From Diphasiastrum complanatum (Eukaryota > Streptophyta > Lycopodiopsida > Lycopodiales > Lycopodiaceae), in NCBI GenBank assembly GCA_029204225.1, contig CM055106.1, positions 15,218,278 to 15,282,277 on the forward strand: 64,000 bases of DNA, in the 5' to 3' direction. Positions 45,739-57,784 of this stretch are shown in pieces (position 1 is the first letter of the stretch; each line of letters begins with the position of its first letter). Under the pieces are notes generated by a model that saw only the letters and a program-made list of their open reading frames with translations, was not told where the DNA came from and ran no database searches. Made by a program: the position numbers and the translations under genes.

Positions 45739-47169
45739 ATGGACTCTCCACAAAGAGAACCCAATCCTCCACAAAGTAGTTTGCAGGTTTGTGACTCCAC
45801 TGTTATATTATGTTTGGTTAGCAGCAGAACTAATTTCTAGCTTCCTTTGATTGTGCTTTACAGCTAAAAGAAGCAGTTATTTGAGAAAAATATGTATCAT
45901 CTGGCCAGAATCCGAATGTTCGTACATAGTGCATTCATTCTAAAAGGATTGATTGGTTATTTGCAATTTTAGAAGGTGGTAGTAAGTTTCATGGAACAAT
46001 CAGTCTACTCTTTTTATATCTTTTGTTCATTTCATGATGCATGCCCTTCATAATTGTCATGTGTTCTGAATGTGAATAGAACACTTTCAAAATTTTGACT
46101 TGCATTCCATAATGCTGGTACAGAATGCATTTTTGTAATAATTGGATAAGGGAGTTGAAAAACAATGCTGATGACAAAGTTTAGCCCTAAAAAGAATTGC
46201 AGCTACTAAGAATGAGCTCCAAAATTCAATAATCAGTTGAGTGGTTACTCTCAAGTCTACCCTTTGTATTATTCAAGTAACTGTTTGCTGCAAATAATAT
46301 GTGTGAACTTTGAACTAGTAGTCTTTAATAGTACGTATTCTGCAGTAGCTGTTACCATTAGTATATGTCCTATGATGATTAAAGGAAAGTGTATTAATTG
46401 CATAGTTGCACAGAAACACGTTTCTGGGCAAAAGCGTTCCCAGAAACGCGTTTCTGTATCCAGAATCGCTGAAAAAGAAACCAAATTATATATTTATTTT
46501 GCCCTAAAATTGCCCTAAACTAGATCTAAAATTGCCCTAAACTGGACCTAACTGTAACCATAACACCTGGTAACCTATAAAAATGCAATGCCCTTGATCA
46601 GAGCTTTAATCTGATACCCATATTGCCCAGGAAATTAAAAAAAAAAAACATTTCTGAGAAATGCTGTCCAAAATCAGAAACGCCTTTCTGACTGCGTTTC
46701 TGGAAACATGTTTCTGACCACGTTTCTGAACGTGTTTCTGAACCCGACCTTAGTGCAACATAGATTAATTGGTACATGATGATAAGAACTAATGACATTC
46801 GTTACCTAGATGCTGAACGCGTTTCTGGAACCTTACTGCAATATAGATTAATTGGTACATGATGATAAGAACTAATGACAATCATTACCTAGATGCACCC
46901 TGTGCTCCGGAACCTGTTCTGGGTATCTGGCCTGGAATGTTTTTTTTGGCAATATGGTATTCAAATTGCAGAAAATTTTTATGGGGGATATGATGGTTGT
47001 TTTTCGAAAAATTTTTAAACACTATACGGACCCTCTTTTTGTTAGATACTATTGTTTTGATTGTTCTTGTTCTGATTGTTTTTAAAAGTTGCAATTTTTT
47101 TAAAACTTTACTTTTTTTTTGTTTTTAGGGTCAAAAAACTGTATGTAGTGATTTATATTTTGTTAATAT

Positions 47170-47214
<45 letters not shown>

Positions 47215-50200
47215 TATATATTAAAGATATTTTAGAGAGTTTAAGGGTGTTGTTAAACCACCCTACACTCCCTATGTCATGCCTAGACCCTATGTTTTTG
47301 GCTCCAACGTTCAATTTTGAATTGGAACAAATTTAAGATACAATGTATCTATCTCTCTTTCTGTCTCTGTCTCGGCTTTTCCCCCTCAAACTCTCTCGGG
47401 TGCACTCATCTCTCTCTCGCGCGGCTCTTCTCTCTCTCTCTCTCTTGCGGGCGGCTTCTCCCTGCGGCTCATATATATATATATATATATGTATGTATAT
47501 ATGGTTCTTCTGACACAACTAAGATTTTCTCTCCTGATGGAGTTTTGAGTAAGAGATACTGCATCGAGCTTTTGCAAGAAAATTTTATAACATTCTTGTC
47601 AGGTGTGGCAAGACCCCAATAAAGGTTAAGCCCTGAAGTGTTTGATATATGTCAGCATGCTTAGTATTTGTTTGAGTCAGTTTGTCGCACTTAATACTTT
47701 TGTCTCTTTCATACTTAACAGTAAAATAGCAAAGTTATTTGCAGTAGCCAAACCCCTGTAACACTTGTGTGATAAGCACGGCATTTAGAATTACAGTCTA
47801 CTTTGCTTGAACCATTTCCTATAACATGCATGGAACATCTTATTCACTTGAAAAGTTCTTTTTGCTGTGCAGGAATCTCCCTTTTTCAAATATCTGTGCT
47901 CGCTTTCACCTATAAAGACATCAAAGTTTGTACATGTTCCACAGACTTATTCAGAGATGACCTTTCCTCCTCCACCCACTGTTTTTGTTTCACCCCCTGT
48001 AAGGTCACACAAGGGACTCAGTTTGCCGAGAAGGTACATTATGCTACGCAAGTCCCCGAGATCGCAACATCTGTGTTTGTGGTGCTCAAGGAAATCGCTT
48101 TTGTAAAAATGCTTGAGCTTGAGTTGTGTTTCTAATGTGATCAACAAATCAAAGACAATCACCTTCATGCTTTGTTGCTTTTGCTTTTGCAGCTCATGCA
48201 CCTTAACCAATGACCATAGGGACCTGGTTTCAGAAATGGCAGTATCTGCAGAAATAAGCATTGAACCTGGACTTTTAGAAGATTCATGGGTGACCAGAAA
48301 CAAAAGCTGCCCATCAGGCTCAACCCAAGAAGTTGACTATGAATTTTGTTTTGTTACTGATTATTGTGACCAGCATATGAAAACTGGCAGTATAAATTTA
48401 GGAGACGAGGAATCTCGTCATTGTGCAGCTTCCAATAAGTGTTCAATCCAATATGAAACAAAGCACATTGAACAGTATTCGTCTGAACCTTCTGACGGTG
48501 AGCTTTATGGTACAGACTTAGAGGTGAATGAAAGACAGCTTCATGAGAACAATATCAACCAAAAATTTGAAACTTTGCTGGGCCATCCACTGAAAGGCTC
48601 TATCGTGAGAAGCTTGACTGTTGAATGCAAAAAGGTTTGTGGTGGATTTGTTGAATCTATTGAGCATGATACCAGACAAAATATCTCTGGAAAATTGAAT
48701 GTGGCAAATTCTGCAGAAGATGAAACAGTCATGATGGATGATTTGAATCATTTAAGCCAAAAACAATTGGAGAATACGGTGCAAAAGCACAAATCATGTC
48801 TAGTATCTGAAGTTTCTGAAGGATCCATTCCACGCAATGAAAATTTCAATTTTCCAGATGTTCTGCATGATCTTGATAATTTGGCTCAAGACCAATCTAC
48901 ATCAACAGTCTTTATTGCAATTCCGAAAGGAGTTGCTGCTTATTATCAAGAAAATGGTACAGAGTTAGTGACTTTGTGCCCAAATGATCATCAACCTACT
49001 GATAATTTAGAGAAGACAGCTATACATCATGATGTTCATGAAGGTGCTCGATGCATCAAAAAAGAAATCTCACTCCATGCTTTACATTTTATGGAAGGGC
49101 GATTTAGTTCACAGCTTGGTACAAGTATCAGGGTAATAAACCTTTCCACTTGATATTTTGTGAGAAGTTCATGTTTGTTAAGTACTCCTGCATGAAGTTT
49201 TATGTGGTTAGTAGAAGAGTCTTCCCGATTGTCTGAATTCTTGAATATTTAAATACGTTATTTAAACTTTGTGATAGCAAAATTTCAAAAGGTAAGAAAG
49301 AACTGCCATTGAGATTACTTGCTATTTGTGAGCAGCATATAACAAACATTTCCTCTTGGAAGATTAAAACACAGGTTGGAGGCAAAGCTTGGATGCAATT
49401 GATGTGAGGTTAATATCATCACAGTTATGTTTAAAAAATCTTGAGACCAATGTACGTGTAGGTATATTTCCTTCCCAAGTATGCTTGAACACATTATGTA
49501 AACCTATCCAATTGATTGCCAGCATGTTGATGTCCCCTCTGATCAAGATGTTCCTGGTTGCTTTCCCTAATTCTAGCTGGGCAAGTCTCAAATCTGTTAA
49601 CAAAGTGACAATCTGCAACTTTGTTACACTTTATATCAGTTTACAAGTCCTTATCTTTTCCATGAGGAAGAAGGGACTTCATTAGATTGACTTTGCTCTT
49701 CGGTGCTAACCTTCATCATGACTGAATCTGCCCCATTTTGGAGAATTGTTAGAAAGTCAATATGTTGGTCATTGTACCAATGTATGAAAGCTAATGTGGA
49801 CATACGTTTGTGCATGTAACCTGCACCTACTCAAGGGCGCTAATGTTACGAGTAGGGATGTTGGAGCATTTGGTCCACACTAAAAGAGATGAAGTTGATG
49901 CACATCTCCATATTGATGAAGATGTGCATCTTCTTTGTTATGTCTTTTGTGGCACTTCCACACTTTTTTTGTCATGTATCGTACCTAATGCACTACTCAT
50001 CTCCTCTGTCTGACATGCCTAGATCCTAGATCATCTTAGATTTTTCATTTTAAAAGCAGCTCGTTCTACTGCCTAGACACATGAGCAACCAATTATCACT
50101 TTTGCTTTGGGAAATATTTGCAAGTTACATTTAACCATAACACTCGAAACATCAAAACTTTGATCTGACTTGCTGTTAGTATCTCCTACAGTCTACCAAA

Positions 50201-53200
50201 AGGTGACTTTTTTTTCCCAATTGCCTAAAATTTGTGTGTGGATCTTGAAGTTTGTGCTCATACAATAAGACCATGCAAAGGCCTGAAATCTACCTGAGGA
50301 CCTGCTGTTTATGATGTCATGAGGCTACCTAGGAGTCCAGGCAAGCATTGTAAGAAATTATGTTCATAATACTATTGGTTGGTTCTACATTGATATTACT
50401 TTAAGTGCTCTATATGTATCCCTTTTATATACACATAAGAAATTGACTTCTTAGGTTCTTGTTCTGATATGAAAATGGGAACATGAATAGGATCAGGAAC
50501 TTAGGAACAAGAATATGAAGCCCTAAGAACTTAGGAATGGGAACAGGAACAGGAACAAGAACTTAGGAACAGGAACAGGAGCAGGAAGTCCTAGGAACTT
50601 AGGTTTAATAGGAACAGGAACAAGAATAGAAACCCTTCGATTTTTATGCATGAACTTAGGTTTCAATAGGATCAGGTATAGGAACTCTAAACACTTTTTA
50701 TATGCATGAGCTTGGGATTTGTTAGGAAGCGAGAACAAGATTAGAAACTTGAAAACAGGCTCTCGGACCTTTGTAAGTCATTGTATATAGGTATAACCCT
50801 AAAACGCCAGTTTGTCGTACATAACATCATGTAGGCCATGCTTGGATATGCCCAAGATAATGATTAGAGATACAAAACATTATGCCATTTTCAAACAAAT
50901 TTTTATTTCTTTATTTATTTTCTTGTACGGAACTGTTTCATTCCAAAACAGGAATGGCTTCGATCCTATTTTAGGAATGAAACCGTATAATAAAAAAATC
51001 CGTTCCTAAGGAACAGAATGACCGCTCCTTAGGAATGGTACCGTACCTCTTCCTGTCCAAAAATGTTAGGAATGGGTGCTCATAACATCATGCTTAAATG
51101 ATTGTGTTACTTTATATTGATTTTTTGAATTCGTACCATGTGTTAAATATCCACTAATTTTATGTTTAAGATGGCTTAACATGATTTCCTGTGTATTCTG
51201 TCAACTATGGCAGGCAAGTGGTATTGGCCCTCGGGGATTTCGCCGCCGATGCCTGGATTTTGAAATTTCCGAGGGACGAAGAAAAAGCCTCGGAGACAAA
51301 GTTTCCCTTAGCATTCATGATATAGCAAATGCTGCTGAACAAACATCATTTGTCAGCCCTAACATATCGAATATGTCTCTATGTGAGAGAGCAGCAGCAG
51401 CATCTGATGCAACAAATAGCGAGGCTTCAATTTCAGATAATGTTATGAACCATTTTTCTTTTGGAGACTATCAATCAGATGAAGAAATGGTTACCAATAT
51501 GGTACACAATATTCCCAAGTGTACTAATGACAGTGCTCTTGTTGCTACAAAGAACAAAGTTGCTGGGAAAAATCATCAAGATCCAGGCAGTTCTCGTGGT
51601 TCAGTTAACATACCTTCTGGCATTGGGCTGCACCTCAACAGTTTGCATACCAATGTTCGGACCTTGATGGTCTCAAACAGTAGCTCACCTTTGTCAGGAT
51701 GCCTATATGCACCGGCTGTCACAGAAGTACATTCAGGAAGTTACGAAGGATGCGTATACTCTACTGGTCAAGAGGCCAATATCTCTGTAGGCTCTTTTGC
51801 AAGCTCTGGTCCTCGACTGGTTGTTTCTCTCGTTGAAAAGACAAAGATCAACCAGCAAGCAACGATGGCCTCTGGTAGTTCTCATCTTGGAGTACTAGAT
51901 TCTTCCACATGCTTTCAGTCTGTATTAGTAGAGCAACAACTGCAGGGTGAAGATGTCAGAGTGGAGAGAAAAACAAATTCTTTTGAAACGATGCTGCAAG
52001 AAGACCTTTCCCAGCAGGATTTTTCAGATGTTGCTGAAATTTTATCTCAAAGTCCTCATAGTCCTAAAAAGCGGTGAGATCTTGTATCACTAGGGACCCT
52101 TTGTTGCTCTGAAGTAAAGATTTTTGGTGCATTCACAGTTTATCAATAACTAACTGGGCTCCTGCACTGTGGGAGGGTGGGAAAACTGTAACAGATCCAG
52201 TGGGTCAAAAGATAAGGGCAGTGAAGGTTGCAAACACTGCAAATGCAAGAAGTCTAGATGCCTCAAGCTGTAAGCTTTCTTCTTCTTGAAACATAACGCC
52301 ATTATTGGTTAAGGCAGTAATAATTTTTTTGAAATCTGTGAGCAGATAAAAATATGGATCAGAAATATTTTGAATGTTTAGTTTGTGAATATGTCAGTAG
52401 TTATGGACCTGGGTAACCTCAGAACTCATATTTTGATTTGGTTGTTGAACAATATGATTAAAATTGTTGCTATGAGTAGTATTTGCCTCTGAGACATAGG
52501 TAGTGTTGGTTGGCTAAGATTTTTTTTTTTGATATAAATCTTTTGCTTTTATGGCCGCGTGCATATTGTTTGTAAGCTGTACCTGATAAAATCACTGACT
52601 TCTCAAATTAAATTTGTGAATTTGGATATAATCCAATCTCACAAATAGTTATAGTATGAGTCTATAGAATTAGTGAAATAATACACAATATCGCAAAAAT
52701 GATCGAGTCAATATGTCGGAGGTTTTGTAGTTTGTACTTCATAATTGATGGAAGAACAAGCTGATGTCATAATCACTGGCAATTTTTTCATTGAAACAAA
52801 ATAATTCAGTACTTCAGGAAAGTATGCTTAATAAGTATTTATTCAAAGAGAGAGCAGAGTGCGTAATTCCCAGGAACAGTACAGAACCATTCTGTACCGT
52901 TCCTAAGGTACCTTATGAACGGTTCCTAGGAAAAATACCCCATTATTTGAAAAATAACTTTGGCGTGGGTCCTGGTACGGAACCGTTCCGAAACAGGTAC
53001 GGTTCCGTTCCTACCTAGGAACAGAATGTTACAATAAAAGAAATCTGTTCCTAAGGAACGGAATGGCCGTTCCGTTAAGAATGGTACCGTACCCGTTCCT
53101 ATTAAAAAATGTTAGGAATGGGAATCAATGGTAGAGTGGCATAGAGCGTAGTACACAGGGATGGGTCACCTCTGATGTGCCTATATAATCATGCAATGTA

Positions 53201-56200
53201 GATATTATATTGAATAAAACACAACAATAACTAGACAAAACAAAAGATAGAAAAGGATTGCAATAGCGAATGTCTTCATGTTCCATTGCTTTACGCAATG
53301 CCGTACTTTGTGTTATTCCTCTGCATGTGAATTTGAGTTAGGGGACTTTATCTTTCAGCTCCCATGCACAGCTGCTACTCTGTCTTTCTACAATAGTGCA
53401 TTTTAGTCTTCTCTTACGGCCATGGAACCCAGCCAACGAAAATGATGACTCCGTTTTTATCTCTCCTGGTTTAGTACATACTTAATCATGCAGAATTCAC
53501 ATTGGTTGTTTTGTGAGACAATATTATTACATCTTCTGTATATCCGGTATGACAAGCTTCTGTATATCCAGTACGGCACGCATCAGTCGATGGCACTGAT
53601 ACTGGTTATATTCTGTTTGCTATTTAATTTTAGGTGATATTTCTTCTTCTATCCTCCTGAGCTATGAGAAAGAAAGTGCAATTTTTTTTGATAATCAATT
53701 CAGATGAAAAAAGAGCCAGAGAATGGGAGGATTGAGAGAGAGAGAGAGAGAGAGAGAGATCCCAAATGGCACATAAGACTGCCATAGTACACAACGTGTT
53801 TGTATGCCATCATGGGGGACCTCAATGCAACTCCTCAAGCAATTAGATTACAGACATCTGCAATCTGCAGTTGTCTGTAATGAAATATACAACAAAGTCA
53901 TCGAGTTGATAGGTAAGTCTGAAAATTAAAACTAACTATTAGACATAGTATTGGGGAAACGCGTTTCCCGGCCCTTTTTGGCTAGGCAACGCGTTTCCCA
54001 GCATATCTTGTTTCCCCGAACATGGGAAATGCCCCTTTCCCCCGATGGGAAACGTTTGTTTCCCAGAACACTTTTTGTTGGGAAACAGTTTTCTTTTTTA
54101 ACCCTTAAAAAATGACCCAGAATGCTGCAAGAAAGTATCTGTCTGAAAATTGGTTGAAAATGGCTGGAGTTTCACCTGAAGTAGGTTGGAATCCTGCTGG
54201 GGGGTCTGCCACAAACTTTTTTTCAGACTTGAGCTGGAAACCATCACGATTTTGACTAGAAATGCTCACAGGGTTGCTGGACAGTGAGCTATGTTTTTTC
54301 TCAGAATTTTTGCTACAAGAATTTTCTGTAGTATCTAGAATTTAAAATATGTCATATGATGTGTATCCTTTTCCCGTATCCCGTTTCTCGTTTCCCATTT
54401 CTCATTTCCTGAGGGGGCTGCGTTTCCTGGGTCGAAAACATTTCCCAAAACTATGCTACTAGAGCAACTACCTGGTCTACAACAAATTGACTAGTGGTGG
54501 CAATTAGAAATCTAGCTACTAAAGCCTCTAGCTATCATGTATCCATCTTCGCCAAAGATATGAAGAGTGTAGTCATTCCCAGTCGTGGATGGCACTGTGG
54601 TGCGGTATGGCACCCAGGTGTTAAATGACCAATTGTGGTCACCCTTTAATATGAGCATCAGTGTATGAAAGGCTGGTGTTTACTGCTGCGAATTAGGCTG
54701 AAAGTTGTTCAGATGTGACGCTTGGCGGAAGCTCTTGGAGGGAGCTTATCGCTTTGTGGAGAATCTGCTAGCAATGTTTCTTGTGTTTGTTGATCGATAA
54801 ATTGGTAAGAATTGATCCATAATGGATATATGGATTTTGTGACAAGCTTGAGCATATGGTGGACACAAGTCTAGCACAAGATATAAACAATAATATTCAA
54901 GTCTAGCACAAGATGTTAAAGATCTGCAAAAGAGGGATACTCCTTTAATATCAATGGAATATAGTTAAGCTGATAGTATCTACGAAAGGTCTTTTGTTGA
55001 TGAGATGAAACAAACGTGTGCAACCTTGTAACCTTCTAAGAAAGGATGCATCTAGAATGTTAGCAACAGGAAGATTTTGTATTTAGAGCCTGTTGTATTT
55101 TGTGACAGAGCTAACAAAATTGTAAGACTTTGGTGCTATCTTATGCTATCCAATCACTAGAGACTCCTTAGTGGGAAGAGCTTCATCCTACGATTTCTCT
55201 GTGAACTTTAAAAGTTCCATTTGTAGAGAATTTTCAAAAGTATCAAATTTTTGTAGCAGATTGAGCAAAATCAATATCGAGAATCAATCTGAATGCTATT
55301 TCAGGCCACTACCTTGAAGTTTGAGCAGTTGTAAATAAGACGAGAACTTTAATATTCGTTTGTTAAGCCTTGAAGTGATTGCAGGAAAATGAGTAATTGT
55401 GTGGCATAGTGTATTCATTTCTTCAAAGTAACATCCTTTTAATGATTAGTCTCTGTCCTACTAGAGATAGCATTGTTCTGGACGGGAATTTGCAGTTGAT
55501 GCTTCTAGTAGGGTTTGTGCAGAACATGAACATAAGAGTAAGATGCCAGATTAACCAGATTTGAGATTTAGGAGCTAGACTCTTTGATGAGTATGTTCAT
55601 GTTCTTGACTGGTCCATGCTTGTGTCCTTTTTGGTATCATTATCGAAGTCTGCCTTTCTCAATTTATTTTTCTGTTCTTGGCAGCTACTGTGAATGCTTT
55701 GCTGCTGGTGTGTATTGTGTCGATTCATGCACATGCCATGAATGTTTCAACAAGCCTGAATATGAGGAAACAGTTTTAGGAACTCGGCATCAGATAGAAT
55801 CTCGAAATCCTTTGGCCTTTGCTCCAAAGATTCTTCGGGCAGCTGAATCATCTCCAGCCGATGGGGGGGTAAGCTTTTAAAAGTTTTCTAATGCTGCCCT
55901 GCATCTTACGCTATTGAAACAGCTTTGTGGTTTGTTCTGTGAAGTGGTTCACACAGCTTGGAATCAATCACCAACCCTTACGAATCTCACCTATTATCAA
56001 TGTAGGAGGGTTGGTCTAACTTGTCCGTTGAGTGATTTTAATTTGTTTGTCCAAAGTGTAACTGCATATGACAAGCTCGACATTGCAGGAGGATTTGACC
56101 AGTACACCAGCTTCGGGTAGACACAAGCGTGGTTGCAATTGCAAAAAATCTCTGTGTTTAAAAAAATACTGTGAATGTTATCAGGTATTTCTATCTAACA

Positions 56201-57603
56201 AGTTATTGCTCCAAGTGTCCTGTGTCGGTGGTGGTAGTTCGTCTATATACATTCACGAATGCTCCTGAGTCTCGGGAACATACTAACTTAGCCCATTTCT
56301 ATATCTGCGAAGGCTGGAGTTGGTTGCTCTGAAGGTTGCAGATGTGAAGGATGCAAAAATATTTATGGCCGGAAGGAAGGTAATGTTCATATATAAATAA
56401 CTACGTGTCGATCCATTCTTAGTGATCAATCACAGACATCTTTGCTTGTATCAACTACATTCCTGTTAGCATCCTTGCTTCTAATAAATACATTTACGTC
56501 AATGGTTTCTGAATACTTCTGATTCACTCAGGTGCAGAAGAAAATGAAGAAAAGGAACTTCATTTGGATGCCGGAGATAAGGATCCCTCCCTTGGGAAAC
56601 CAGAAACGATTAAGCTCGAAAATGCTGCTCAAAAATCGGATCAGAGATGTATTAACAAGGATATTTCCCCCATAACGCCTTCATTTGAGTTAGGATGGTA
56701 AGTTTTATTGCTGCATCTCTGTTGTCATCTCTCTCTCTCTCTCTCTCTCTGTAGAATCTTGTGTTGAATTCTGAATAAAATCGCTGCAGGCACGCAAAAT
56801 CTACTGCTAAGTCGAGGCATGGCAAGAAGCGGACCTCAGATCAAGCTGGTTCTCCTCTGTACTTGCCGTCTGCTCCAAATTCAGGCAAACCTTCAAAGCT
56901 GTCGACTCCACCATGCAATTTCGGAAAATCGTCTCAAAATGATATTCCACAAGCAACTAGTAACATGAAAAATGCTGGATCACCTTCATCCAAAGTAATC
57001 ACATCAAACATGAATGAATTATCTCCGCGCTGGGATGGGCTAGACGATATTTGCACCCTAACCCCCTTGCCTCAGCACCCCTCAAGACCTCTTCCTACCT
57101 CAACCTCCAATCTTGACAAGACAGTAGCAACCCTTTCTCTCAACAGACAAGACAAAGAGCAACCATTACGTTCTTTGGCACTCAGAATTGCATCGAGTGA
57201 CGGCACCTGTTCCCTGGCACTCCAAAAAGCTTCAAACTCATCGAGCATGCCAGCGACTCCTCTTCTGCCATCAACCCTGTTTAGTACAACAAACAAATCA
57301 CCCCATGAACAAGAAGGGATAGATGAGGATTGTCTGGCTACATTTGGAGAAGATCACGTTGAACAGTACGTATCCACCAACATTGATGAAACTAGTAGAC
57401 CTTTTAAAACCAGGACAACCAGGAGCTCGCCAAAACAAAAGAGAGTGACACCGCCGCACTGTGAAGTTTCCAAAATCAGAATAGCAGGGTCCCCAGCACG
57501 TAAATCGCCTGGCCTGAGGAAGTTTATCCTACAAACATTGCCTCCAGACAAGCAGCAGAGTCAAACAGGGGGTTTAGTGAGTACAGGCTCCGATGAAGCT
57601 TAA
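45739..57603 (+). CDS. TSO1-like CXC-domain (CPP/tesmin) nuclear protein, ten coding exons
   Basis: Exons read by eye, all GT-AG and in phase: 45739-45786, 47873-48033, 48193-49132, 51214-52073, 52195-52269, 55685-55868, 56089-56184, 56313-56379, 56532-56697, 56790-57603 (about 1136 codons). The product is a member of the CPP family, zinc-binding nuclear DNA-binding proteins that in plants (TSO1, SOL) control cell division and floral organ and meristem development. Residues 17-50 carry the conserved [14 protein letters not shown]. The first CXC repeat is about 682-715 ([19 protein letters not shown]), the RNPLAF linker 735-740, and the second CXC 772-802 ([26 protein letters not shown]). The N-terminal region before the CXC repeats is long for the family, whose plant members are often 600-900 residues, so an exon 3 or 4 boundary may differ. 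No lesion is seen. Confidence 0.88.
46401..46763. mobile_element. Miniature hAT-like element, AGAAACGCGTTTCT type
   Basis: 363 bp in intron 1 of the TSO1-like gene. It is flanked by identical 8-base duplications, attaattg at 46393-46400 and 46764-46771. The ends are imperfect inverted repeats: left CATAGTTGCAC, right (complemented) CTATGTTGCAC. Inside each end are repeated words (cagaaacacgtttctgg, cagaaacgcgtttctg, gaacgtgtttctgaac). The core shares about 95 bases with the element at 15079-15314. An 8 bp duplication and a CA-type end fit the hAT superfamily. No coding capacity. Confidence 0.75.
46764..46900. repeat. Duplicated right end and flank of the miniature element
   Basis: After the element, attaattggtacatgatgat and ataagaactaatgaca run to cctagatgc (46812). 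Then a second element end (gaacgcgtttctggaacctt...gcaatatag) and the same flank, attaattg included, are repeated up to about 46896. Confidence 0.8.
47170..47213. repeat. (AT)n microsatellite
   Basis: About 20 AT units in intron 1; a second short (AT)n run lies at 47470-47490. Confidence 0.95.
47873..49132 (+). CDS. TSO1-like exons 2 and 3 (N-terminal region)
   Basis: Exon 2 (47873-48033) starts after ttgctgtgcag with [15 protein letters not shown] and a Pro-rich [14 protein letters not shown], and ends CCGAGAAG|gtacat. Exon 3 (48193-49132) starts after cttttgcag; codon AG|C joins them as Ser. It is acidic/Ser-rich without a named domain and ends ATCAGG|gtaata. An open frame from 48113 starts inside the intron and is not the real start. 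Confidence 0.8.
50470..50770. repeat. AGGAACTTAGG word island in intron 3
   Basis: The words ggaac, aggaac and aacttagg recur more than fifteen times between about 50480 and 50720. At the left edge, about 50450, lies an inverted copy (cttaggttcttgttc), so the island can fold back. No ends or target duplication identified. Confidence 0.65.
50935..51078. repeat. GGAACGGTACC-type palindromic island, copy 1 (intron 3)
   Basis: From gtacggaactgtttc to aatgttaggaatggg, with ccgttcctaaggaacag and aggaatggtaccgtacc palindromes. It matches the right-hand half of 52868-53119. Confidence 0.65.
51214..52073 (+). CDS. TSO1-like exon 4
   Basis: Begins after ctatggcag with [17 protein letters not shown], the conserved RRRCL block of TSO1-like proteins ahead of the CXC domain, and ends SPHSPKK with a phase-2 donor (AAGCG|gtgaga). 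In-frame continuity with exon 5 restores Arg and leads straight into the first CXC repeat. Confidence 0.85.
52195..56379 (+). CDS. TSO1-like exons 5-8 (CXC - RNPLAF - CXC)
   Basis: Four short exons (52195-52269, 55685-55868, 56089-56184, 56313-56379) encode the two cysteine-rich repeats and the linker. The first repeat is split between SRCLKL and YCECFAAG by a 3.4 kb intron that has accumulated mobile DNA. All key cysteines of both repeats are present. Confidence 0.9.
52868..53119. repeat. GGAACGGTACC-type palindromic island, copy 2 (intron 5)
   Basis: About 250 bp dense with ggaacggtacc/ggtaccgttcc words (for example ctgtaccgttcctaaggtac, ctgttcctaaggaacgg). Its right end (aaaatgttaggaatggg) is shared with copy 1. 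An open frame at 52791-53018 crosses it and is not genic. Confidence 0.65.
53737..53760. repeat. (GA)n microsatellite
   Basis: About 12 GA units in intron 5 of the TSO1-like gene. Confidence 0.95.
53944..54455. mobile_element. Miniature hAT-like element, GGGAAACGCGTTTCCC type
   Basis: 512 bp in intron 5. Left end CATAGTATTGGGGAAA and complemented right end CATAGTTTTGGGAAA are inverted repeats. The flanks ctattaga (53936-53943) and ctactaga (54456-54463) agree at seven of eight bases, a hAT-type target duplication. Sub-terminal words are gggaaacgcgtttccc and variants, about ten in all. The centre has no coding capacity. Confidence 0.75.
54464..55684. other. Remainder of intron 5, no other feature
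   Basis: A/T-rich intron sequence up to the acceptor at 55684; no recognisable gene or repeat. Confidence 0.5.
56532..57603 (+). CDS. TSO1-like exons 9 and 10 (C-terminal tail)
   Basis: Exon 9 (56532-56697) is acidic and ends in a split Trp codon; exon 10 (56790-57603) starts [17 protein letters not shown], is Ser/Pro/Thr-rich and stops TAA at 57601. LGWHAKS and the later [20 protein letters not shown] are typical of the tail of this family. The intron between them contains a (CT)n run (about 56730-56751). Confidence 0.85.
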
Positions 57604-57784
57604 AATGTTCCTCCTCCTTACAATGCAATTTGCCACCTTATATTAATTGCTGCTACGTTTTTTGAGCCTCACTACCGTTACTAGAGGGTAAGTTCGGATT
57701 TTTTAGCTTCTCCAAGGAGTAAGTATTGCCTAGATGCAAATATCATATATAAATATATTACATGATATGAAGGTGCATGTCCAT
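57604..57784 (+). other. 3' UTR region of the TSO1-like gene
   Basis: Follows the stop codon; no canonical polyadenylation signal stands out enough to place the end. Confidence 0.4.

Noticed and set aside
48113-48192. ATG at 48113 as the start of a separate 346-codon gene
   Set aside because: The stretch lies in intron 2; the acceptor at 48192 and in-frame joining to exon 2 place the true coding start at 45739.
49364-49685. Opposing 84- and 98-codon frames in intron 3 of the TSO1-like gene
   Set aside because: They overlap on opposite strands and neither has a recognisable motif; at most an old transposon piece.
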